A stretch of 64,000 bases of DNA, taken from NCBI GenBank assembly GCA_030549335.1, contig CM060194.1:71460077-71524076 (forward strand), read 5' to 3'. This DNA is from Pontederia crassipes (lineage: Eukaryota; Streptophyta; Magnoliopsida; Commelinales; Pontederiaceae). The notes under the pieces are model-generated. The model made no database searches. It was not told the DNA's origin and worked only from the letters and a program-made list of their open reading frames with translations. Each line of letters starts with the position of its first letter. Position 1 is the stretch's first letter. Below, piece by piece: positions 47,182-59,164 of this stretch. Both the position numbers and the translations under genes were made by a program.

Positions 47182-47850
47182 CAATGTTTTCAGACTGGAT
47201 GGAATTTCTTATCGAGTCACGATTGAACCGATTCGATTAGGTTTGATCGGATTGAATCAAATTTTATTAGAATAATATTAATTATAAATATATAATTTAA
47301 GTTATAGGTTATAGTATATGAATATTGTACTAATAACATATTGATAATATTAAAAATTAATGTAACATATTTTATTTATTAAAAAATGTAATAATGATAA
47401 ATAATAATTATTAACATAATATAAATAGATTATTATTAATCTAATATCTATTAATTAATGATGATAAGTACTATATTAATAAATTTTATTTTAAATTATT
47501 CTTATTTCTTTTTTCCTTTAACACTTTCCTTTTTATTTTCTTTATTTATGCCCTTTGATAATTTTCTATTTTAATGTTATTCAATTTTAAATACTTACCT
47601 TTTTATTTCAATTTATATGTAATTTTATACATATCATATTCCTTCTTTTTTTTACTTTTCTTATATTCATTTTTTAAATTTCCTATTTTTGTCATCTTTA
47701 ATATTTTTTCAACATTTGAATTCACCGAATTGAACTGGTTCAATTAGCCAGTCCAATCGGTTGTTTCTCGATTCAATGTAAAAAATGATTTCGTTATTAA
47801 TCGAACTGAATCAGCGGTCAATTCATCATTAAACCGATTGATTTACACAT
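47182..47850 (+). mobile_element. hAT-like non-autonomous element, copy 1
   Basis: Begins CAATGTTTTCAGACTGG, followed by CGATTGAACCGATTCGATT-type words, an AT-rich interior and a right part with GAACTGGTTCAATT. It is collinear with 57,131-57,827. The right terminus is eroded near 47,850. No protein. Confidence 0.6.
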
Positions 47851-48054
47851 GAAAAGCATCGAGAAATACATGTAAAGAAAAATGATTCTTCGTAGTTTTA
47901 GAACAAATTATAAGTTATTTAATTTAATCACCACATATCATACTTTAGAGTTTGGCCCCTTTAACGGATCTAAAACTTCACAAAGGTGAAATACACGTCA
48001 GAAATTAATTAAGCTAGGACAAGTTCCATGATTATTAGTTTTATTTATTTCTAA

Positions 48055-48743
48055 CAATGTTATCAAAATTAGATCAGACCGATTCAATTACGATCCCACT
48101 GATTATCTAGTTCAATTTGGTGTCAAAATCATTTTTAGCATTGAATTGAGAAAAATTGGTTGAATCTGGCTCGGTTCAGTTTAAATTTTGAAAAATAAAT
48201 CTAAAAATGACAAAAATAAGAAAATAAAAAAAAGAAAAAAGAAAAAAGAAAAAAGAAAAGGAATATAAGAAAGGTAAAAATGAAGAAATATGATATGTAT
48301 AAAATTAAATAGAAATTGAAATATAAAAGATAATTATTTAAAATTGAATAACATTAAAATGAAAATTTATCAAAGGGCATAAATAAAAGAAATAAAAAAG
48401 AAAGTATTAATGAAAAAGAAATAAGAATAATTTAAGATAAAATTTGTTAATATAGCATCTATCATCAATAAATAATAGGTATTAAATTAATAATAATATA
48501 TTTATATTTATATGTTAATCATTATTATTTATCATTATTAAACTTTTAATAAATAAAAAATATATTATATTAATTTTTAATATTATTAGTAGGTTATTAA
48601 TACAATATTCATACATTATATCATATTATCTTTTTATAATTATTATAAATAATAATATTTTAATAAAATTCGATTCAATTCGATCGTAACTCAGTAAAGA
48701 GTCCGATCCAATCACCGGTCCGAGTCCGATTATAAAAACATCG
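48055..48743 (-). mobile_element. hAT-like non-autonomous element, copy 2 (inverted)
   Basis: Starts CAATGTTATCAAAATTAG and ends CCGATTATAAAAACATCG. In reverse it follows copies 1 and 3 base for base over long stretches. Flanking octamers ATTTCTAA and GTTTTTAA are similar, consistent with an old 8-bp duplication. Copy 1 lies 200 bp away in opposite orientation. Confidence 0.6.
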
Positions 48744-49830
48744 GTTTTTAATGCTAGTCCATTGTATATTAATCTTGGTGCTGAAGCATCAAATAAATTC
48801 TCGATTAAGTTGTTTCTTAACTAATTTGGTAATGTTCTTCTAAATTTCTAAAGACATTCTAGCACCGCTTTTTTTTTAATGCCCAATTCTCATTCACATT
48901 AGTCTTCTTTTTATTCATTCTTTTCCCATTAAAATTACCATTGAAATAAAAACAAGTTCCCTTGTAATGTCTTTCTCCTCAATCCAAATTCATCATCACT
49001 TTCAATGATTGGACTTGTTTAATGCCCCGGCGCATCGTTATCAATACATTGAAGTTTCGACAATTAATGATTCATGATTCAAAACATCACGTCAAATTTC
49101 ATTTTAAGTCTCAACTTACTAATTAACCTTCGAAATAAACAAATTTTCATTTTCAATTAGAAAAGGGTGACAAACGGCATATGCGGTGACTATAAATCAG
49201 TCATTAAAGAAGTGTCTGATTAAAAAGACAAAACTATTATTATTATTATTAAAGTACATATACGAATTATATATAATAAATATTACAAGTACTTTCGTTC
49301 ACGAAAATACGAAATGTATATAATAAATGCACTAGTGAATATATGTAAAAGTTGCTCTTATTTCCAAATACTACAATAGAGTCTAAGAACTTTCAATTGT
49401 GAAATTATATGTCGTCCGCTCAATCATATAATGTATTATCAGGACAAAAAAGATAAAAGAAAATGTCGACATGCCTTGAGAATGTTGTTGACATCGCATG
49501 ATGATTGATGGCACATTCTGAATATACAACAAAAAAATTATCTTCATATGTTACATGGCATAATAACTACCTATGAGCTTGAAACAAAACGCTGAAGAAT
49601 CTTAATTGGCACATTTTTCAGACGACCATAAGCAGTCTCATCTGAACAAAAAAGAAAAAAACAAAAAAAGTTAGAAGACGCATTTGCCGACAAATTATTC
49701 TCTTATTAAGTTCACTAAACGCACGATTTACTCATCTTAAAAGATTTATGTTTGATAATGAGCTCTAGTGGCATATGAGTAGTACATCTATTGTAAATAA
49801 AATCAGTAAGTTATAGAATGATTATACTAT
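48744..49830. other. AT-rich intergenic
   Basis: No gene or repeat with clear ends was recognised. Confidence 0.5.
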
Positions 49831-49833
49831 TTT

Positions 49834-50623
49834 CACTACAAGAAAAATGGTGTTTTCCGACGAACAAGTCCGTCGAAAAGAATCTATCAGAAATAAAAGT
49901 TTCTGATGAGTTTTTTGACAGAAAAAATCGTCGGAAAGTTTCGACGGCTATATCCGTCGCAAAGGTCCAACAGCCATAGCCGTCGAAAAGTCCCGATAGC
50001 CATAACAGTCGCAAAATTTTGACGGCATTAATTGTCGGAAAAAATTTTTAAAATATAAAAAAATTGCCGCAGGCGGCCAATCGGGTCACTTGACGGCCGA
50101 TTGGCTGCCCGCGGCCAGGCGGCCAGATCTTGTCGCGGGCCCGATCGGCTGCCTAGTGCCGCAAGCGGCCGGATCCAAAGAGGGAGACGGAGCCAGAGAG
50201 GGGGACCGAGCCGGAGCGGAAGATGAAGACGGAGCCGGAGAGGGAGACCGAGCAAGCCAGATAGGGAGACGGAGTTGGAGAGGGAGAAATATATAGGAAT
50301 GTGAGAGAAAAATTGGCGGAAAGGGTAAGTGGGAAGCAAATTAGAATTACCGACGATTGAAAACATCAAAAATTAAAATAATAAAATAATAAATATATTA
50401 TATATTATATGATATTATATATTGCATAATATTTAATTTTTTTATTTCCGATGATTACGGATTCTTATCTGTTGAAACTTTCGATTATCGAAATCGTCGA
50501 AAATTAAAAAAATAATATATTAGATTTCATAGGAAATTTCGATGGATAGGGATCCGTCGCAAATTGCGAAGGATTTGTGTCCGTAAAAAATTATCCATCG
50601 AAAAATCTCCTTTTCTTGTAGTG
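49834..50623 (+). mobile_element. Complete miniature CACTA element (790 bp)
   Basis: Starts CACTACAAGAAAA at 49,834 and ends TTTTCTTGTAGTG at 50,623, with TTT on both sides as the 3-bp target duplication. Subterminal motifs GTCGAAAAG / TTTCGACGG / CCGTCGCAAA recur at both ends. The core (about 50,070-50,290) is GC-rich, with GGAGACGGAGCCGGAG-type repeats, and has no convincing protein. It would need a CACTA transposase in trans; the family matches the 13-bp terminus of the large element ending at 13,480. Confidence 0.9.
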
Positions 50624-50690
50624 TTTGTATCTATAATTATTAAACGTATTATAAATTTATGTTTAATCGCACGTCGACAGTGACCACACA

Positions 50691-50711
50691 TACGCGCGCG
50701 CGCGCGCACAC

Positions 50712-50784
<73 letters not shown>
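50691..50784. repeat. Compound (CG)n(CA)n(TA)n microsatellite
   Basis: About seven CG units, about twenty-two CA units with one interruption, then about eighteen TA units. Confidence 0.95.
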
Positions 50785-50788
<4 letters not shown>

Positions 50789-51306
50789 GGATATAATGCC
50801 CTTACACCGCACCTTGTGTGATGCATCCCTGCGTCGCCATCGCGAGTCGTCCATGCCGAGATCGATGACTCCGCTTCCTCCTCATGGTATGGAGTGATCC
50901 TAGTCATCGAGCGTAAGAAAACGATGGAGATTTGGTGTCACGTATTGAATCCCTAATACAACCGCGATGACTTTTGAATCCCTACCGCAACCGCGATCTC
51001 AGTCTTCAGCCCTCTTGCTTTGATCGACGTCGAGCTTGGAAATGAAGTACTGTTTAATGTTGCCGAGCATGGTAGTGATATAACATACCTATAAAATGCA
51101 TTAACTATTTAATGCGGAACAATATACGAAGTTTGGGATTAAATCCACACGATGCGTCATTCATCAAAGTAGTAGGAGAATTGCCATAAATTTAAGCACA
51201 CTAATGACATGCTTCACACAATAGCATGTTTCATCATTTTAATCCGTAATCCATAAATTTAAGCATACAATTAATAAATGGCTCAAAGGGGGCAGCAAGA
51301 AATGAA

Positions 51307-51587
51307 CTAAGATGCCTCGTCCATGACTTGGATCGGGTTCAAAATATTCAACTTGCTTGTTTCAACAATACAACCATTCATCACCATTTCATTCAGCATG
51401 AAATTTGCCTTCTCCAGGTGGAACATGATGTCCAGCTCACACTATAAAGAGTTCAATGATAAAAATTTTGAATGCCATGAGAAATTCAGGGCGACAATTT
51501 ACATTAAGAAACAGATGTGATGAATGGTGTACCACATTTCCAAAATGACGGTCCAAAATTTGATGTATGAATTTGAGGATTGCTAAC
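51307..51587 (-). pseudogene. AP-4 complex sigma-subunit-like fragment with intron
   Basis: Two exons on the - strand: 51,533 to about 51,587 (ELAILKFIHQILDRHFGNV) and 51,307-51,441 (CELDIMFHLEKANFMLNEMV, then NGCIVETSKLNILNPIQVMD and a stop at 51,307-51,309). The 91-bp intron has GT...AG ends and keeps phase 0. The motif order and VCELDIMFHLEKA segment fit the C-terminal half of a clathrin-adaptor sigma subunit, closest in wording to AP-4. The N-terminal half is missing: it is replaced by the end of a FAR1-like frame, one nucleotide out of register. In the intact protein this part packs in the AP-4 core at the trans-Golgi. Here it is a captured or transposed fragment. Confidence 0.65.
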
Positions 51588-52384
51588 TCATTCCAAAAAA
51601 TAACTTTCTTTTTTAAAATAATTTAACACCGTCATGCATTCCCCTCCTATATCCTTTTTTCGCAACACCTTCATATAATCTATAATCTGTTGAGACGTTA
51701 CAAAGGTCTCTCCAGTCATCTTTAAATACTTTGCTATCTTAGAAGGCCCCACCCCTACAATTCTTAGTTCTCGCATAGCTTCTTTAGAAGGGGTAGACAA
51801 TTTATTATGAGAGGGTAACCTACCGATATCCAATTGTGAAGCTAATTTACGTGTATGCTCTTCAACAAACCTTTTGACCTCCCATTTTCCATTATTTGTA
51901 ACTTTAGCCAATAACATAGTACCACAATTTTCCTTGACATCTCGTTTCCTTTTCACATCGTTTCCAAAGATTGGTTTAGCTTGAGATCTTTTTGCCCTTG
52001 TTTGAAACAAATAAGCAATCTACCAATTGACATCTTTGTCTTCCTAGATTTAGAACAATGATCTTTTCGCACGAAGAAGCCAACTGATCTTGCATATGAA
52101 TTATAAAAGTTGTAAACATCATCTTCGGTGTCAAACATCATGCCAATATATGGTTTACAAACTTGACTATCACTAATGTTGGGCTCTTCTAGAATTAGTT
52201 CACTACGACATAAAATAATAGTGTTTAAAGATTGATAAAAATTATATACGATTATGCAAAGTATAATGAAAAACCTTTGTTGTGTGACTTCAACTTCTTC
52301 AATGTGTTGATCTTTCAAATTTGTTAAAGATGCATCCATTTCGTTAAGAATTAATGAACCACACAAATGAACAGAGAGAATCAA
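51588..52384 (-). pseudogene. FAR1/FHY3-type DNA-binding domain fragment
   Basis: Two overlapping - strand frames (52,384-51,953 and 52,010-51,588) join across one frameshift near 51,970-52,000. Together they give the FAR1 N-terminal region: KPYIGMMFDTEDDVYNFYNS, YARSVGFFVRKDHCSKSRK, CGTMLLAKVTNNGKWEVKRF, VEEHTRKL, then RELRIVGVGPSKIAKYLKMT. The zinc-finger end reads EHTRKL where EHNHxL is usual, so one metal-binding His is lost. The MULE transposase core and SWIM finger that follow in FAR1 proteins are absent: the frame stops at 51,588 against an AP-4 sigma-like exon. FAR1-family genes derive from MULE transposases; this one may be transposon-borne. Confidence 0.72.
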
Positions 52385-53110
52385 GCATAGAATTCAAGCA
52401 TATGGTAAAAGCTTTTCTTTTTCTGAAAGAGAATCGACAATCTCATGTGTACTATTTTGTGGTTTTGTCATAATTGAAGGAGATGTTGAAACACGAAGAA
52501 GATGCTCTAAGTTGAAGTCAATCGACGAGGTCACGGTGCAACATTATGCCGTTGACCCCTTCCTCAACTCAAGGGAGTGGCTAACCGATACTTGCATCAA
52601 GCACACGATATACAAGAGTGGCTCACGATATACAAATAAACTCTAATGTTAAACAACATTGTGCTCACTCAAATATCGAAGGAGGCGGTCGGAATGGATT
52701 CTCACCTTAGACAAATGACATGTGTTATAAACCCTATTGTCCTAATGTACCGGTGCCCTAATGAAAGAGAAGAGTACTTGACGCACTGGTGAAGGCAATG
52801 TGGTGCACTCCACTCCAATCATGTCGTGCTTTTGTGGTCGTCGAGAGGCAAATCAAATTCATTTGGTCATCCTTAGTACGTCATGTGGTGTGTTTTCTCC
52901 GGGACAATGACGTTGCCATCCTTTGGTTGCCAAGAGAACACAAAGTCGTATTAACCCGAGCCGTCGAGAGGTGAGGCAGGATTCATCGATCCCTGAGACG
53001 ATTGCAAGCAGGATGGTGATCGATTCATGCGACGGTCATCGCGATTGTGCTAGGGATTCAATAGGGGACACCAGATCTCTACCAGGCGATGCAGGAATGC
53101 ATCGTGCATG

Positions 53111-53113
<3 letters not shown>

Positions 53114-53171
<58 letters not shown>
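53114..53171. repeat. (TA)n(GA)n microsatellite
   Basis: About eighteen TA units followed by about eleven GA units. Confidence 0.95.
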
Positions 53172-53173
<2 letters not shown>

Positions 53174-53833
53174 GATAGATATGTAGTTCTCTCGTTATTT
53201 GTTCTCTTGATTATTTTGAGCGAACTAAATGCATATTATATTCGACAGCTAGTTATCCATTTTGTGTGACGTTGTAGCATATACTAATGTACATCTAATC
53301 GTCTATTTTTTATATATATTATATTCGGCAGCTAGTTACTCTACATGAAACTATTTTGTGTTTTTAGAAAAAAGGGGTCATTTTTAAATCCGATTTAATA
53401 TATTGGGCCACAAAAAATACGATGTGGCAGCTGCTTATTGTGCAGCGGGAAGGTCCCTCCTCCGATGTTGAAATCGTACGAACACGTGCTTCGATTGCGG
53501 CCTCTTTTGTCCCTCGTGCCATTTTGTCCGGCGAGAAAATCCAACTGCTAAATTACACAAATCCAATCCGATCCGACGAAACGAAAAAGAATCCCATTAC
53601 TCGCTTCTCCTTTTCAGAGTGATTAATAATCATATTTAATGTTATTTATCTTGTATGTTTATATACATATATAACTGTTTATTTGTTATGGTTAGATTTG
53701 ACGCCTTAACCACTCTTTCGTTAAACTGCAAATTTGTATTTATTACACTTTCAAAGTGATCGGCCCGGGCTTGATCTAATCGGTCCGGACCAGACAGCAT
53801 GGCTCGATCCGGGTCCAGTTCGTCGATTGATCA

Positions 53834-53880
<47 letters not shown>

Positions 53881-55888
53881 TGTGAAAATAAAAAATGTAG
53901 TAAGCATTTATTCATATATGTTCGATTAATGGTAATCTTATATATATATAATACGTGTAATATCATATATTATGAATTGAATATAGAAATATGTAATTTA
54001 GGCCTCGTCTCCTCCCGTCGGTGGGTGCCTAGTCTGGTAAAAAAAAAGAGTAAAGTTTATTTTGTATCCGGCTCTATTTATCCATAATTGTTCCAAAGTG
54101 TCATAGTTAAAAATTACTGCAGAGTAAAAATAATAAACAAGATACAATTAAATATACCGACGTCCGTAGTTGTTGTTTTTTATATATACATAAAAATTGA
54201 CTTGATGAGAAATAAAAGCATTCTAATAAACAAAAACTGTTTCGGAGAAGTAGAAATGTTATTGAAATTAATTAGAAAGGATTAAATGTCAGTTGAGGCG
54301 GGGAGAGAGTCCATCTAAGAAAGATATACGAAGGGTAAACAATATAAAAATAATAGAAAAATAAGTAATATTTTTATTTCATTCATAATTTAATACTACT
54401 AACATGTAAGGTATCCATTATGTGATTTTTTTTATAGTCGTTGAGGAATTTTAGGAGGGCACCAAATTTTAAATTAATGTACATATAATAATTCTAATTA
54501 TGCAAGGCTTGATACTCTTTTCATTTAGACACTGTTCTATTTTTTTTCTGACTCTCAAAACCTAAATTTGTACGCCAATCGGATCAAGTAGTTTTCAAAA
54601 TTTTGGATTTCTTTGTGCCCCAAAATGCTACGAAACAGTGCAAACATGTTTTTTAATTGATCCAATAAGGGCAAATATGTTTGTGGAAACGATGAGCGTG
54701 TCCCACGCTTATCAAAATTATTAGTAAAAAATTGACTTGAATAGTATGCTACATAACTGATCACTAGTTATTCCCGTGTGCTGCCAAATAATTGTAGCAT
54801 GCATCCTTCACTGTGGGCTGTTTGATTCTAGTATGAACAATGGTGGAATAAAACAATTTGACCTCAAAATGTTTCAAGAATAAAATGGAAGCAAAAAAGT
54901 TTTATGGAAGGTAAGAACATTTTTGTTTCTACCTTATGTTATTCCTACAATCATTGAGTAGATCCCACACAATATTTAAAATGATGTTTGAATAAAAAAA
55001 TAATAAGAAAAGGGATTAATTTTTATTTTGTTCCTCTACTAAACACCTCCTAAATTTTATCAACTTCTCATATTAATTGAAAAGAAATAAGTATTGGAAA
55101 ATATTTAAAAAAACTTTGTAAACACTCGTGTCGTTTTCATCTAATTATGACATGTGAAAATTATAACATTTTTCACAGGGACAATTATCTAGTATCAACT
55201 ACCTAGATCTCACATTACTAATTTTGCGTTATCAATTTATAATAATATACTAAATCAATATCTCTATCCCAAGATCTCGTATTATTAATTTGGCCACACC
55301 AACACACAATATTTTTATTCAAGTTACGTGAACCCAACGTACTCATGGGAAAATAACTAAGAACAAAGAAATACAAAATTAAGGGATTCAGTCAAGTCGA
55401 CTAAGTACGTAAAAGTTTATCTATAGTTAAACAATAGATAAACAATTATTATAATATATAATCGAGAGGAATGTCTATATATATGTGTGTGTCATTTTTT
55501 CATATATTATAATAGAACACTACATAGGTTCTTGCAAAGATATTTATCTAAAAAAAAATGAAATTTTCATCTGAAATATCAAACAACTCATATTCAAATA
55601 TACTAAGAGCAATGAGATTAAAAAAAACGTTGAGATGCAGAGGGGTGAAAATAAATATATGTACAAAATTGTAAAACGGTATTGTCAAATTCAAAATTCT
55701 AAGAACGTTGATAAGAATATGATTAATCCTCAAACAGCTGAATGGTACATTTACTCAAGGAAATAAAATGGTAGTTATGAATTTAACGATAAATAAATAG
55801 ATTTATAAGTTATATTTCGTTAAAAAAAACTGTACAAGATCCTAGAAGCGATACTTTGGGACCTTACCATTTTGAACATTTTTTAAAA
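53172..55888. other. AT-rich intergenic with microsatellites
   Basis: No gene is supported. Contains a short GC-richer stretch at about 53,415-53,640, a GGTCCGGACCAG-containing repeat-like patch at 53,760-53,835 and (TA)n at 53,841-53,880. Open frames here are short and unlike known proteins. Confidence 0.4.
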
Positions 55889-56507
55889 TAAATTTCACTA
55901 AATACCTTCAATTTTAATCTCTTTCTTAATTCTGTCATCTAATTAGATTATCATCCAATTATTAATTTATTTATTTAAAAATAGTCAATTTGCCGATCAA
56001 TTGACTGACGTAACATTTTATTTAAAAATAAAAATGAAGTTAATATAATATAATATAATAATATAAAAAAGAAAAAAAAGAGGGGTGTGCCTCCTCTCTC
56101 TCTCCCTCCGACCATTTGAGTGCCGGTCATTGGGAAGAGAAGGGGATTGAAACCGCGGAAACTCTCCCTCTCTTCTCCGACGATGTGTGCGCAGAAGACG
56201 AGGGGGCACCACCCTCTTCCTTTTATCTCCAATGTCGAAGAGGAGAGGGGAAGGGGTGCATGAGTTTCTCTTCCTCTAGTCGCCCGAGTTCCAATGTGCT
56301 CCTCTTTTTTTAATATATATTATTTTAATATTTATAAATTATTTTATTTTAAATTAAAATGTCATGTCAATATAATGATAAAAAAATTAGTTATTTCCGA
56401 TTGGAAGAATATTGGTTGAAATAAATCAATAGTTGAAAGATATTCTAATTACAAAATAAAATTAGAGGACGAAAAGATGCTTATTGGAGATTATTCGATG
56501 AAATTTA
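55889..56507. mobile_element. MULE-like TIR element with GC-rich core
   Basis: Long diverged terminal inverted repeats of about 150-170 bp. The left arm has TAAATTTCACTAAATACC, TTAGATTATCATCCAATTAT and ACGTAACATTTTATTTAAAA. The right arm in reverse has TAAATTTCATCGAATAATC, ATCTTTCAACTATTGATT and ATGACATTTTAATTTAAAA. The core (about 56,085-56,290) is GC-rich (GAAGACGAGGGGGCACCACC) and has open but meaningless frames on both strands. Related single ends occur at 60,575-60,860 and 23,400-23,575. Confidence 0.6.
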
Positions 56508-57130
56508 CCATGTTTCTTCATATGAGATTAAAGATCTCGTACAAAATCACAACCATGAGCCAAACTAAATCATTTTCTTTCTCGAACTTATTATTGGCTG
56601 AGTTGGTAATTTTGTTGGGTTATACCTTCTAGTAGAACTTCGAAATTTCTTGCGCAAAAAAGAAAGAAAAATTAAGGTATATATTTATAATGTAATCTTC
56701 TTTCTCCAAGGATGTCCTTAATTCCACTCTTTATACCTTATTGTCATTCCTTCTATACTATTATACCACTTGTTATTTAATATTATAATCCCAACTAGGC
56801 TATTATATTTACTACTCTATTATATTACAATAGTATATATTTTAATTGACTAAAAAGTAATGCTATACATTTGTGCATTTTCACTAGAAAAATATGCATT
56901 GTCTGCTTTCTAATATTATAAATTAGTAGATCAATCGACATCTAATCTTCTGTTTGAGATGATCATATTGGTCGGGGGATAAATCAAGGACTAATAGTTT
57001 CGGATACCAGAGGTCTCCGTAGACTCGGACTGAAATCCAAGAAAGGATAATATAGATTTAATTTGATAAAGTAGCATTTAATTTGTCTAAGTAAATGTGA
57101 AAAGAGAAGAGTATAAGAGTCCTTAACGAG
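56508..57130. other. AT-rich intergenic
   Basis: No gene or element with clear ends was recognised. Confidence 0.5.
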
Positions 57131-57827
57131 CAATATTTTCATAATCGGACCGGCGATCGGATCGGACTCCTTGTCGGGTTACGGTTGGACCGGTCCGATT
57201 GGGTTCGACCAGATTGAACTAAATTTTATTAAAATAATATTATTTATAATAATTATAAAGATATAATATAAGTTATATGATAAAGTATATGAACATTATA
57301 CTAATAACTTATTAAAAATATTAAAATTAATATAACATGTTTTTTATTTATTAAAATTTTAATAATGATTAACATATAAATATAAATAAATTATGATTAA
57401 TTTAATATCTATTATTTATTGATGATAGATGCTATATTAATAAATTTTATCTTAAATTATTCTTATTTTTTTCTTTAACACCTTCCTTTTTATTTCCTTT
57501 TGTTTATGACCTTTGATAATTTTCCATTTTAATGTTATTCAATTTTAAATAATTACCTTTTTATTTCAATTCCTATTTAGCTTTATACATGTCATATTCA
57601 CTCATTTTTACCTTTCTTATATTCTTTTCCTTTTTCCTTTTTAACTTTCCTATTTTAACCTTTTTTTTTAAATATTATTTTTTAAAATCTGAGTTGAACC
57701 GAATTGAAATGGTTCAACCGGTTTTCCTTGGTTCAACATAAAAAAAATATTTTGTTATCAAACCGAATCGAATTTTTGATCGATTCGCAGTTGAACTGAC
57801 CGGTCCGGTCCGATTTTGATAACATTG
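57131..57827 (+). mobile_element. hAT-like non-autonomous element, copy 3 (best ends)
   Basis: The termini are inverted: CAATATTTTCATAATCGGAC at the left, and CAATGTTATCAAAATCGGAC when the right end is read in reverse. Flanking octamers TTAACGAG and TTAATGAG differ at one base, fitting the 8-bp duplication of hAT elements. The interior is AT-rich and non-coding. Confidence 0.7.
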
Positions 57828-59164
57828 TTAATGAGTGTCACTAAGAGAATCCTAATTAAAGATGGCCAAAATTCCCCCTTTTATCTTCTCCTGTAAACTT
57901 CTATACAAATAAAGTTGTTATTTTTTTTTCTTGTCTACATTATTTTTTTTCTTTCACAACTAACCTTATCCAAACACGGTTGTATGCATTGTTGTTTATT
58001 CTTCTTTTTTTGACAAAACATTATTGCATACTCTTTCTGTGTAATTAGTGTGTGTGACCATAGACAAGATGCTAAAGATAGAGATCGAGTGGTACATGGA
58101 GATAGAAAAAAAATGCTTGGACCACTCCGCGGGGATCTTTATCTCATGTGACTGGTCTCCCTTTTCTAAGTTGGCACATGTAGCAATACGACGGAGTGCA
58201 TGGTGGAGTGGAGTGCAATGGATGAATGGAAGTGGAGTGGAGTGAAGTCTGTTACATTTGGCGATGGCCACCTTTTTGTTGAGTCGTTGTAAGAATTTAT
58301 ATTTGGTGAACGCATGAAATGTGATGGCTGTGCGATTCCCACCTCAATTTGCTTTTCGATGCATTTATTATTATTTACAAAGGATTTTTTTATTATTAAT
58401 ATTTCACGTGGCATTTACGAGTGTGCATCATGCCACGATCATTAAATTATATGATCGATTTATAGTACATGTGCGCTATATATGTCTGGTTCTGTATGGC
58501 TGGTGATTTTTGTGGCTGTTTGGAGAGCATGGATGGAGAGAACAATAAGAATCAAGTTCGGTGTTTGCCTATGTTGTTTATTTGTCATTGTGTATTAAGA
58601 TAATATAGACACCTTCCTAGTTATCAATCCATTTATTATATAAGTTTTTTTTATCTTGTTTATTATATTGTTCCATTCTCAGAAATGTGTTTACCAATCT
58701 GTGACTATATTATATAAGTTTGTTTATTAACTACAAGGGTATGTACATCATAAAAAATAAACTTCAAGTCCAGTATATTGTATTTTACACTTTGTCATTA
58801 CTCTCATAGTAGTTTTTTTTTTCAAGAAAAACTTTTGATTGATAAGAGTGAGTGACTAATGACCTATAGGATATTAAAATTTCACGGAACAGAACAATTT
58901 AGGATAAAAGGAGTATCCATTACATTTTTGTGTATCAATTTATAAGGCACGTGATAGATTGATTGAACTTTTGTAAAAGTTAATTTTTGTTATAAATTAA
59001 GTTGATCGATTTAATATAATTGTGATTTACATTTATTGAACCCCAAAAAATATTTCTTGTCATCTTAATTATAAGGGAAAAAAACTAGCTAGCACAGAAG
59101 TTCGTGAAAGTAATGCCTTAGGGTTGTGTTAAAAATAAATAGTAATTCCTCTCAAGTTCTCAGT
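57828..59164. other. Intergenic, no gene recognised
   Basis: Mostly AT-rich; a less AT-rich patch at about 58,040-58,540 has open frames without recognisable motifs. Confidence 0.45.

Larger units (their letters stand above)
50785..53150 (-). mobile_element. Inverted-repeat-flanked unit with FAR1 and AP-4 sigma fragments
   Basis: The left segment (about 50,790-51,000) and right segment (about 52,985-53,120, read in reverse) share GATGCATYCCTGCRTCGCC, then GGAGATYTGGTGTC, TATTGAATCCCTA and CGCGATGAC in the same order. Both are bordered outside by (TA)n. Between them, on the - strand, lie a FAR1-type fragment and an AP-4 sigma-like fragment. A MULE-type or other TIR transposon that captured host sequence is the simplest reading; exact ends and target duplication are hidden by the microsatellites. 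Confidence 0.45.

Noticed and set aside
50527-50907. 126-aa open frame on the - strand
   Set aside because: Its centre is translated CA/TA microsatellite.
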